This document shows, piece after piece, positions 36,601 through 42,730 of a DNA stretch of 64,000 nt. The notes beneath the pieces were generated by a model. It saw only the letters and a list, made by a program, of their open reading frames with translations, made no database searches and was not told the origin of the DNA. The number at the start of each line of letters is the position of its first letter. The stretch's first letter is position 1. Made by a program: the position numbers and the translations under genes. The stretch comes from Actinostola sp. cb2023 (taxonomy: Eukaryota > Cnidaria > Anthozoa > Actiniaria > Actinostolidae). The stretch spans positions 1 through 64,000 of the forward strand of contig JAUJYZ010000409.1 of the NCBI GenBank assembly GCA_033675265.1, in the 5' to 3' direction.

Positions 36601-39600
36601 TCCTGGGAAAAACCGGTCCCGGACGCGCGAGGATTGGGGAGAGTTTAGAAGGCGGAGAAGGGAGAGGAAAAGAAGGGACTGTGGACAACACACAGAGCTT
36701 TGAATTACCCGTTGCTCATACAACGGAAAATTCCCATTGGTCAGAATCAATCGATCACTCATCGGCCTGTCAGCTAGCTGGGTGACTTGCTTATTTTATT
36801 GACAACACTTTCTCAAATATAGAAGCATGTTTAGAGAGTTTCTCTAATGTTAAAATTTTGAAACCGGAGCAAAAAGTTGCAGTGAAATGCGGTTAGAAGG
36901 TAAAGATGTGTTCGCTGTTTTACCGACTGATTTCGACAAGAGTCGGATTTACCAGTTGTACGCCAAGCTTCGATTAGACTCTTTTGTTGTTTCTCCGATT
37001 CAGAAGTATCGTCGAAGATCGATATTCAGTTCAGAAGCTTTTCTTATTTCCATGGCATATTTTGCACACACACACGGGAAGAATAACCATCTCCTTGAGT
37101 AATTTTGTAACCGGTGTCTTGACTGAAGTCACTAAGGTCAACAAGCGGTTTACTCGTATAAAACAACATATTTTCCTGGAATAGAGAAAATGTTCTCCGT
37201 CGACAAAGTTGAGAAACCCCATAATAATTTTTGAAAGAGCAGGCACAAACTCTACAGAAGTCGTTTACGGAAGGTCGCTTATATTTTGCTCGAAAGGCAG
37301 AGTTCTTAAAATAGTGATCTTCCTTATTGGATATATTTAATTGGATTACATTGACAATATATGATGACCCGATGAAACAACTTTGACAGGTGTGACAAAG
37401 GGGCGGTAATTCAAATCTCTGTATGTTGTCTGCAGACCGTACTTTTCCTCTCCCTTCTCCCCGCTCGTCCCCATTCTCCTCGCGTCCACGGGATTCTAAA
37501 AACTCGTCTTCACTGAGTCTGGAGGGAAAAGGAAGGCTGTTAGCAGACTACGTTATTTTGAAATAAAAAGTAAATATACAGCGATTTGTTCGCCATATGG
37601 AGCTAGTATATTGTTTCTGATGGAATACACAAAAAATAAAATAAATTATTATTATTTATATTACTTTAGACAATATTACACGAGTCCCAAAATGCATTTC
37701 GGTCTTGGAATACACTATTATTCAGTATCAACGTTTTTTGAAATAGCTGTATATCATATATATCGCTTGTTGCATTTTTCATAAAGTTTGGAAATAAATC
37801 ATAATTAATTGAAAGAACAAGAAAAGCAGAAAATGAAAGGTCAATACAAGAAAACTTGCTGACCCTTCCAAAAGAGGCAGGGGAAAAATGTTAGCTAATT
37901 AATCGACGAAAACTCGTGTTTATAAAGTTCAACACGTGTCGAGTGAATACTGCATAATATATAGCACTGCTGTGTGATTTACAACCAACATACTTGACAT
38001 GTATGTTTTTATTTATATATTTAGAAAACTCAACCGGAACCATCAAAACAAGTGAGTACAAATTAGCACAAACAAGTATTGGATACTGACTAGAGTGGTT
38101 TTCATTAACCCGAGAAAAACAATGTATTTATTAGAGTGTAATAGTCAGATTTATACAATAGAAAACAAAATAATTAGACTGTAATAGTGCTACATTTGCT
38201 AACATCTATTTCACAGGTTTATGGTTTTTGGTTTCACCTTAAAACAAACAAAATTCTATCGAAATAAGGACATTTAGTCGGTTGCTTGGCTGGATGTTAA
38301 AGTTTGAAGGTCTTACCAGTTGACACTATCAACTCATCCTTACAGCCATGTGATCTACAAATATTAGGGGCGTGAGGAACACAACCAACTTTCCGTTCCA
38401 ATGGGGCCTGGTACTGAATTAACGTGGAAGGAAATATACATCTATTCCAAAAATCATTGTCCCCGTCGAAAGCAACAAGCAAGAAGCTGAGGAACGCAAA
38501 GGGCATTGGGACTTTCTCCTTATTCATCCGTAGATATTTTGACAACATGCTTTTTCAAATGACCGAATAGTTCCAAATGATTCAGTGCTATTCAACGCTC
38601 GTAGGGATAACTTCTCAAATACCACGGATAAATTAATTAATTAAGAGATTCCCAAAGTCCTTTGCGGTCGTCAGTTTCTTGTTTGTTGCTTTCGGCCCGG
38701 ACAACGATATTTGGAATAGGTGTATACAGCTACCGGTATTTCAAAAAACGTTGAAAACTGAATACTGCATACTGAATAGTGCATTCCAAGACCAAAGGAC
38801 ATTGTGGGTCTCGTTATTTTAGACTGTTAACAGTCCCCTCTATTCCCTCAAGACTCAGTCGAACGAGAGAAAAAGATCCTGGGAAAAACCGGTCCCGGAC
38901 GCGCGAGGATTGGGGAGAGTTTAGAAGGCGGAGAAGGGAGAGGAAAAGAAGGGACTGTGGACAACACACAGAGCTTTGAATTACCCGTTGCTCATACAAC
39001 GGAAAATTCCCATTGGTCAGAATCAATCGATCACTCATCGGCCTGTCAGCTAGCTGGGTGACTTGCTTATTTTATTGACAACACTTTCTCAAATATAGAA
39101 GCATGTTTAGAGAGTTTCTCTAATGTTAAAATTTTGAAACCGGAGCAAAAAGTTGCAGTGAAATGCGGTTAGAAGGTAAAGATGTGTTCGCTGTTTTACC
39201 GACTGATTTCGACAAGAGTCGGATTTACCAGTTGTACGCCAAGCTTCGATTAGACTCTTTTGTTGTTTCTCCGATTCAGAAGTATCGTCGAAGATCGATA
39301 TTCAGTTCAGAAGCTTTTCTTATTTCCATGGCATATTTTGCACACACACACGGGAAGAATAACCATCTCCTTGAGTAATTTTGTAACCCAAGTCACTAAG
39401 GTCAACAAGCGGTTTACTCGTATAAAACAACATATTTTCCTGGAATAGAGAAAATGTTCTCTGTCGACAAAGTTGAGAAACCCCATAATAATTTTTGAAA
39501 GAGCAGGCACAAACTCTACAGAAGTCGTTTACGGAAGGTCGCTTATATTTTGCTCGAAAGGCAGAGTTCTTAAAATAGTGATCTTCCTTATTGGATATAT

Positions 39601-41051
39601 TTAATTGGATTACATTGACAATATATGATGACCCGATGAAACAACTTTGACAGGTGTGACAAAGGGGCGGTAATTCAAATCTCTGTATGTTGTCTGCAGA
39701 CCGTACTTTTCCTCTCCCTTCTCCCCGCTCGTCCCCATTCTCCTCGCGTCCACGGGATTCTAAAAACTCGTCTTCACTGAGTCTGGAGGGAAAAGGAGGG
39801 CTGTTAGCAGACTACGTTATTTTGAAATAAAAAGTAAATATACAGCGATTTGTTCGCCATATGGAGCTAGTATATTGTTTCTGATGGAATACACAAAAAA
39901 TAAAATAAATTATTATTATTTATATTACTTTAGACAATATTACACGAGTCCCAAAATGCATTTCGGTCTTGGAATACACTATTATTCAGTATCAACGTTT
40001 TTTGAAATAGCTGTATATCATATACATCGCTTGTTGCATTTTTCATAAAGTTTGGAAATAAATCATAATTAATTGAAAGAACAAGAAAAGCAGAAAATGA
40101 AAGGTCAATACAAGAAAACTTGCTGACCCTTCCAAAAGAGGCAGGGGAATATTTTTTAGCTAATTCATCGACGAAAACTCGTGTTTATGAAGTTCAACAC
40201 TTGTCGAGTGAATACTGCATAATATATAGCGCTGCTGTGTGATTTATAACCAACGTACTTGACATGTATGTTTTTATTTTTATCTAGAAAACTCAACTGG
40301 AACCATCAAAACAAGTGAGTACAAATTTGTACAAACAAGTATTGGATACTGACTAGAGTGGTTTTCATTAACCCGAGAAAAACAATGTATTTATTAGAGT
40401 GTAATAGTCAGATTTATACAATAGAAAACAAAATAATTAGACTGTAATAGTGCTACATTTGCTAACATCTATTTCACTGATTTATGAAAATCACTCTAAC
40501 ATTAAATGCAGTCAGTTATTCAGTTAATTGTTACTCGGCCGAATGTTCGATCAGCCTGCCAGCTGGTTTGCAAGCATGCAATCGCTGGGTAATTAATATA
40601 TAAAAACAGCGGCCATTTTATAGCTACAGACGAGAGAAGATAATGAGGAATGCTTTGTTATCGGTATTCAACATGGCCGCAATAACATTACGTGAAACCA
40701 GAAATTCAAGGGTCAGGTCTTCGTGTAGCTGCACAAAATCCCTGGCTATTGTTCTACTGTCGTTCTATGTATTGTTCTACATTAAAAAACAATAGCCAGG
40801 ACAATGTGTGCAGCTACACGAAGACCTTGCCTATTCAAGTGAATAACATTTTCAACTTTTCTTTTCTCCTAACTATAGAGATAGACCAATCATCGAATGA
40901 AGCTTTGCTCTGGGTGACAATTGCATTACCGGTCGCCGTTATCATCATTATAGTCATCATTATAGCAGTCATCATAGTTTGCAAGTACAGGCCACATAGG
41001 CAGACTTTTGAACAGCAAGAACTAGATAAAATACAATCAGCTACTGAATAA
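22406..41051 (+). CDS. Gene 1: ten-exon Ig-like type I membrane protein (362 aa)
   Basis: Joining ten exons (22406-22463, 27803-28198, 28555-28632, 30000-30047, 32104-32186, 32900-32955, 35623-35765, 38025-38051, 40288-40314, 40879-41051) gives 1089 nt, exactly 363 codons including TAA, with every junction phase compatible. Predicted product: signal peptide (1-19), one Ig-like domain (about 20-151) with four N-glycosylation sequons, a Ser/Thr/Pro/Lys stalk (152-193), an alpha/beta region (194-287), two NSTGTIKT mini-exon repeats, a TM helix (about 315-340) and a 22-residue tail without an obvious ITIM or ITAM. The role is inferred as a cell-surface adhesion or recognition receptor. The architecture recalls cnidarian Alr allorecognition proteins, but sequence homology is not established. 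Gene 2 follows in the same orientation. An intronic exon could have been missed. Confidence 0.72.
22880..24985. mobile_element. Foldback of ATATGGGCC repeats in intron 1
   Basis: The left part (22880-23530) is built from degenerate units of tatatgggccatatatgg and gcggaaatatatggg. The right part (24170-24985) is built from their reverse complements (ccatatatgggccatatatt). The termini are inverted. About 640 bp of ordinary sequence (23530-24170) lies in the loop. Open frames over both halves are repeat by-products. Confidence 0.7.
24223..24690. repeat. 84-bp tandem repeat, about 5.6 copies
   Basis: agcccatatttatcccatat recurs at 24223, 24307, 24391, 24475, 24559 and 24643, exactly 84 bp apart. 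Because 84 is a multiple of three, a 28-residue peptide repeat stays open on the plus strand. It sits inside the foldback and shows no sign of being a protein. Confidence 0.95.
25030..25210. repeat. CCTAGGAATT palindromic repeat cluster
   Basis: Repeated self-complementary motifs (aattcctaggaatt, gaattcctatgaattcc, aattccaagg) fill about 180 bp of intron 1. This is similar in style to the ATATGGGCC cluster beside it but with a different motif. Confidence 0.6.
25211..26034. other. Intron 1, no gene seen
   Basis: AT-rich sequence. A 101-codon frame at 25690-25995 has no recognisable domain, signal peptide or splice context, and I do not regard it as a gene. Confidence 0.45.
26035..27220 (-). 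mobile_element. Helentron-like element, copy E, 1186 bp, reverse strand
   Basis: Read on the minus strand it starts ACTCGGGCCCTTCCGAAGG at 27220 and ends GAGCATCTTG at 26035, with subterminal GCCCGAGTGTACGCTC. Flanking DNA is aataataaca on both sides (before 26036 and from 27221), probably a target microsatellite. It lies in intron 1 of gene 1, antisense to it. An internal duplicated segment (26622-27000) is listed separately. Confidence 0.65.
26622..27000. repeat. Approximately 187-bp tandem duplication with inner 41-bp repeat
   Basis: attcatttttggatatgagt recurs at 26622 and 26809, and acggctattcgtgtgggccc occurs three times. The open frame at 26528-27040 exists only because of this duplication. 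Confidence 0.8.
27221..27802. other. Rest of intron 1, no gene seen
   Basis: AT-rich. tgcaatgtgatgtgatttac and ttagccaatcag near 27470-27540 resemble the palindromic element at 29565-29740. It ends in the acceptor cttgatttacag. Confidence 0.45.
27803..28198 (+). CDS. Gene 1 exon 2: Ig-like domain without canonical cysteines
   Basis: The acceptor tgatttacag (AG 27801-27802) and donor gtatat (28199) bound a 396-bp symmetric phase 1-1 exon, the usual form of an Ig-domain exon. The 131 residues fit a V-type layout: B strand EENAKILFNTT with Phe where the canonical Cys would be, a long C-C'-D region, and E-F segment WFSISNVTRNDTNKYAVGI, where the usual DxGxYxC reads DTNKYAV, so the second Cys is Val. 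The only Cys is in KFGLCTTL. Four sequons (NTT, NVT, NDT, NMT) support an extracellular location. V-set assignment is by pattern only. Confidence 0.7.
28309..28515. repeat. (GTTT)n/(ATTT)n microsatellite in intron 2
   Basis: About 200 bp of alternating GTTT and ATTT blocks, ending about 40 bases before the exon 3 acceptor. It occupies most of this 356-bp intron and forms its pyrimidine-rich side. Long open frames over it are artefacts. Confidence 0.95.
28555..28632 (+). CDS. Gene 1 exon 3: Ser/Thr/Lys stalk
   Basis: Acceptor tattcctcgccaag and donor gtatgt (28633) enclose 78 bp, phase 1-1. The peptide KKSKNPISLVPSTTRNPLSS continues SKHFT. It is rich in Ser, Thr, Pro and Lys, as in an extended, possibly O-glycosylated stalk. 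The upstream intron is only 356 bp. Confidence 0.6.
28676..29330. mobile_element. MITE, 655 bp, TIR ACCGTATATTAGCGTGTATA
   Basis: Termini accgtatattagcgtgtata/agtcgacc and their complement are inverted. att flanks both ends. Internal copies of gtcgacttatacacg recur near the right end. It lies in intron 3 of gene 1. A related single terminus (accgtattcaccggcgtata) occurs at 62176. Confidence 0.8.
29565..29740. repeat. Palindromic MITE in intron 3
   Basis: gtaatcatacgatttctcgt and tcaatttggaaaataatttg are mirrored by caaatttattccaaattgaa and cgagaaaccgtatgattac around a loop containing gggctcgtgtaat. Confidence 0.75.
29754..29957. mobile_element. MITE related to the one at 60033
   Basis: Inverted ends taattgcatgatcgttg and caacgattatgcaatca, with inner ttcatgattttcaagccgac. 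The 60033-60295 copy shares these ends and much of the interior (agaagttaagac versus agaagctgagac; ggagagttt versus tgagagttt). Confidence 0.65.
30000..30047 (+). CDS. Gene 1 exon 4: short stalk
   Basis: Acceptor ttcataccaaaacag and consensus donor gtaagt (30048) bound a 48-bp phase 1-1 exon encoding TMKNLSYRLPTTSPA. It keeps the frame whether included or skipped. Confidence 0.6.
30295..30668. repeat. (CTT)n then (TTG)n and (TTA)n microsatellites
   Basis: About 275 bp of CTT units (30295-30570) is followed by about 65 bp of TTG and then TTA. This is a long polypyrimidine strand in intron 4, antisense-complementary in composition to the polypurine tract at 32222. Confidence 0.95.
31297..31428. 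repeat. Foldback in intron 4
   Basis: gttttgccctcgtggaattt and cagacatcacctc pair with gaggtgatgtttgc and aaattccacgcgtgcaaaac. Confidence 0.75.
31509..31799. mobile_element. MITE with perfect 9-bp target duplication
   Basis: GTCTGTAGA at 31509-31517 and 31791-31799 flanks a 273-bp element. Long inverted ends: catcctcgggaacccagggg and tatattctgtcgctcgttac. A 9-bp duplication with long terminal repeats is typical of Mutator-like elements. It lies in intron 4 of gene 1. Confidence 0.9.
32104..32186 (+). CDS. Gene 1 exon 5: Lys-rich helix, start of membrane-proximal domain
   Basis: Acceptor gttattttcaaacag and donor gtaagt (32187) bound 83 bp, phase 1 in and phase 0 out. It encodes YTEFEATAKKTVKKTLKYET then KKAFKLA, a Lys-rich amphipathic helix pattern. 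Unlike the stalk exons it is not frame-neutral, so skipping it would shift the reading frame. It pairs with exon 6, which starts in phase 0. Confidence 0.6.
32222..32836. repeat. Polypurine tract, (GAAGG/GAAGA)n
   Basis: About 615 bp almost purely of A and G on the plus strand (gaagggaagagaagg, ggaatggaagagaagg), with a 66-bp higher-order unit near 32420-32545. It fills most of intron 5. Open frames on both strands are artefacts of low complexity. Such strands can form triplex DNA. Confidence 0.95.
32900..32955 (+). CDS. Gene 1 exon 6
   Basis: Acceptor ttcttaaccaacag and donor gtatgt (32956) bound 56 bp, phase 0 to phase 2, encoding VIKSFKREILSDVILKDF plus two bases. It continues the helix begun in exon 5. 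Confidence 0.6.
32956..35622. other. Intron 6: MITEs, no second gene established
   Basis: It contains a foldback at 33976-34686 and a fragment at 33660-33740 that matches the ends of the helicase-bearing transposon at 36545. A 75-codon frame at 34923-35150 begins beside a ccggaagtgacgt (ETS/CRE-like) motif, but it lacks splice or domain support. Confidence 0.4.
33976..34686. mobile_element. Foldback MITE, about 710 bp, in intron 6
   Basis: Inverted ends acagtcaaaggacatgaagc and gcttcatgtcctttgactgt, each next to TA. The arms are about 90 bp (gtgcccctctatactgcaat versus attgcagtctagggaggcac). Confidence 0.75.
35623..35765 (+). CDS. Gene 1 exon 7: beta-rich end of the membrane-proximal domain
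   Basis: Acceptor ttattttactccaacag and donor gtaagc (35766) bound 143 bp, phase 2 to phase 1. It encodes KINKTISVRFTMSFRKPIGQ, VFAYSFLQKAEATDKLLGYN and ITCFTFI. Exons 5-7 together give helix-helix-strand-strand, which would suit a SEA-type fold, but the usual cleavage GS motif is not evident. An earlier possible donor (cag/gtattt at 35684) would break the frame with exon 8, so I chose the later one. Confidence 0.6.
36162..36470. mobile_element. Palindromic MITE (second copy near 38432-38747)
   Basis: tatacacctattccaaaaat and cgttgtccccgtcgaaagca are mirrored by ttgctttcggcccggacaac and ttggagtaggtgtata. One arm also occurs alone at 6712. The minus-strand frame at 36027-36257 runs across it and has no recognisable domain. 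Confidence 0.65.
36536..37559. mobile_element. Transposon carrying a helicase fragment, copy 1
   Basis: CGTTATTTT at 36536-36544 and 37551-37559 flanks a 1006-bp element with inverted ends (agactgttaacag and ctgttagcagact) and inverted subterminal blocks (gagagggagaggaaaag/cttttcctctccctt). The 8-9 bp duplication fits hAT or Mutator-type integration. Copy 2 was made by the tandem duplication, not by a new insertion. Confidence 0.75.
36804..37060 (+). pseudogene. RecQ-like helicase N-terminal fragment, frameshifted (copy 1)
   Basis: One frame reads KILKPEQKVAVKC then a stop. The next frame resumes LEGKDVFAVLPTDFDKSRIY and LYAKLRLDSFVVSPIQ, and a further shift gives SIVEDRYSVQKL. These match the order of superfamily 2 helicase motifs 0, I and Ia as in RecQ-type proteins. 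In the Walker A region PTGxGKS reads PTDFDKS, so key glycines are lost. Two frameshifts and loss of the remaining motifs mean it cannot work as a helicase. It is transposon cargo inside an intron of gene 1. Confidence 0.65.
38025..38051 (+). CDS. Gene 1 exon 8: 27-bp mini-exon, copy 1
   Basis: Acceptor tttatatatttag and donor gtgagt (38052) bound 27 bp, phase 1-1, encoding NSTGTIKT with an N-glycosylation sequon. It is duplicated as exon 9 by the 2.27-kb tandem duplication. Confidence 0.55.
38812..39823. mobile_element. Transposon carrying a helicase fragment, copy 2
   Basis: Second copy, with the same CGTTATTTT flanks (38812-38820 and 39815-39823) and the same inverted ends. It arose with the tandem duplication. 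Confidence 0.75.
39080..39336 (+). pseudogene. RecQ-like helicase fragment, frameshifted (copy 2)
   Basis: Carries the same frameshifts and PTDFDKS as copy 1, so the decay predates the duplication. Confidence 0.6.
40288..40314 (+). CDS. Gene 1 exon 9: 27-bp mini-exon, copy 2
   Basis: Acceptor tttttatttttatctag and donor gtgagt (40315), 27 bp, phase 1-1. It encodes the same NSTGTIKT; the one DNA change (acc to act) is silent. Both splice sites are preserved. Confidence 0.55.
40712..40827. repeat. Palindromic MITE just upstream of exon 10
   Basis: caggtcttcgtgtagctgca and atccctggctattgtt are mirrored by aacaatagccagg and tgcagctacacgaagacctt. It ends about 50 bases before the final acceptor. 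Confidence 0.8.
40879..41051 (+). CDS. Gene 1 exon 10: transmembrane helix and tail
   Basis: Acceptor cttttctcctaactatag (AG 40877-40878), phase 1. The peptide runs IDQSSNEALLWVTIALPVAV, then an Ile/Val-rich helix ending IIVCKYRPHRQ, and a 22-residue tail ending KIQSATE before TAA. This is a single-pass helix with a basic stop-transfer sequence, so the protein is type I. The tail has no clear tyrosine signalling motif. Confidence 0.75.
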
Positions 41052-41407
41052 CGGGTCTGAATGGAACTCGTTCGAAAATGTTGCCTTTTCAGTGATATCA
41101 ATATCCAAAAATGCCTATTTTCTTGGACGGAATTTACTCCTGTACTTACAGTACAGTAGTATATTTTTAAGTGGCTACGCGGTTACACGGCTACACAGTC
41201 AGTGTAACCACCCCATTACATGTTTGTAACAAAAGTGCAACCCACTCGACCGAGATATCATTATCGTATCATTATCAGTATGATGATATATTTTTGTTAT
41301 TTTCATTTGAGGACCACTCGTTTATTAGTATTGTAGTTATCACCTTCTCTAAATTGCTTATTGTGATCAATTCATCATGTTAACAGTATTTATGAATCTA
41401 GTGTTAG

Positions 41408-41455
41408 AGCCCGATACATTACTGATTAAAACAACATCAGTGTCTGTATCGGGCT
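41408..41455 (+). promoter_or_regulatory. Possible polyadenylation signal in a hairpin, 3' of gene 1
   Basis: ATTAAA at 41425-41430, about 375 bp past the stop codon, sits in the loop of a hairpin formed by agcccgataca and tgtatcgggct. It could be the 3' processing site of gene 1, or a small palindromic element. Confidence 0.3.
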
Positions 41456-41589
41456 ATACAGATCCATTCATGTGACCAATTGGACAAACCTGGTTGGACC
41501 AATTGCTCATGAATTATTAATGAGATTTAGAAGTATAATTACTGAGTTGAAAAGCATCTGAATGGCTGAGCGATTCGGACTATTCGGCT

Positions 41590-41590
<1 letters not shown>

Positions 41591-41622
<32 letters not shown>

Positions 41623-41623
41623 G

Positions 41624-41667
<44 letters not shown>

Positions 41668-41754
41668 AATATTCACTGTTTTGGGACGAGATTCAAAATG
41701 GCGTCTCGTTTCGCTACAGCTACATTTTTTATCCAACTGATTTGGTAAATACTA
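41591..41754. mobile_element. MITE, 164 bp, TIR TAGTATTTACCAAATCAG
   Basis: Both ends carry tagtatttaccaaatcag as inverted repeats including TA. The interior contains one tacagctac. A diverged inverse copy at 52558-52866 carries a large expansion of that hexamer. Confidence 0.85.
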
Positions 41755-41889
41755 AAATTAACAACTATCTCCACTTCGGGGAATAGTTCAAGTTCAATAT
41801 TTACCGCCCGGCCAGCACAGTGAATATGGAAACAAGATGGGGCATGGCATGGCCAACCAGGTTCGTCGAGGTTTCAGAAGAGAAAATAA

Positions 41890-41970
41890 ATATACTGAAA
41901 GAAAATATTCCATCGAAAAGGTGCAATTCAACCGATGGAAATATATTCCTCCTTTCAGTATTTCCGTACG
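41890..41970. repeat. Short hairpin
   Basis: tactgaaagaaaatattcca and tcg pair with cgatggaaatatattcctcc and tttcagta. The small open frame over it is not taken as a gene. Confidence 0.6.
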
Positions 41971-42379
41971 TGTTAAACATAGATAAAGCGACACACGGCC
42001 GTAGATCACTTTTCTTTTATAAAGATTAAAGCGAAATGTGCGCGCGCATCTCTATAACCACTTGTGTAATTGTGGTTCCTATAACCTGGTACCTAACGAT
42101 GGAGGAGGCGTTGCTATATTGTCTTTTTTTGTGTAACAAAAAAATTAAATTAGAAATTGTTATTTTTTCGGAACTTTCACTACAATATTTGGGAATTGCA
42201 ATAAGCTTTTCTGTTCAGTTTATCTATTTTGTTTAAACTAAAGTGATATATATTGATTATTAAAATACATTTATATTTGTATTTTAGTTGTTTGTGTTGT
42301 TTAGTGTTATTAGCATCTCTTAATACGGACTTAGAAAGTGAAACACTGACGTAACATCGTTCACATTAATGTGCAGCAA

Positions 42380-42535
42380 TACTCCCGTTTCGAGTTTGTT
42401 TAGACATCGCTGTACTCCTTGACAAAAGACGCGTTTGCTCAGGCTTTACACTGAATTGAGGCTTAGCCTGAGCAAATGCGTCTTTTGTCAAGTACATCTG
42501 TCATCGCTTAACAACTCGAAACTGGAGTATCGTAA
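42380..42535. repeat. Palindromic MITE
   Basis: atactcccgtttcgagtt and ttgacaaaagacgcgtttgc are mirrored by gcaaatgcgtcttttgtcaa and aactcgaaactggagtat. Confidence 0.8.
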
Positions 42536-42730
42536 GTGACATATTTAGTAATATTTATCAGAGCTGGAAGATAAAATATCAAGAAATTAATTTGACAGCA
42601 CTGATTAATATGAAAGTCGAAGAATAACCTATTTCACGTTCAGAGCTAAAGTTATAGAAACGTTTTCAAGGCGAGTGCGCTGCGACTTTCCATACCCTAC
42701 CCCTGACCAAAAAGTATGTCATATATGTTC

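Larger units (their letters stand above)
35957..40485. repeat. 2.27-kb direct tandem duplication
   Basis: Copy 1 (about 35957-38214) and copy 2 (about 38228-40485) align throughout with an offset of 2263-2276 bp and few differences. Each copy carries a palindromic MITE, a transposon with a helicase fragment, and the NSTGTIKT mini-exon of gene 1. Differences include a small deletion in copy 2 near 39390 and scattered substitutions, so the event is fairly recent. Confidence 0.95.
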
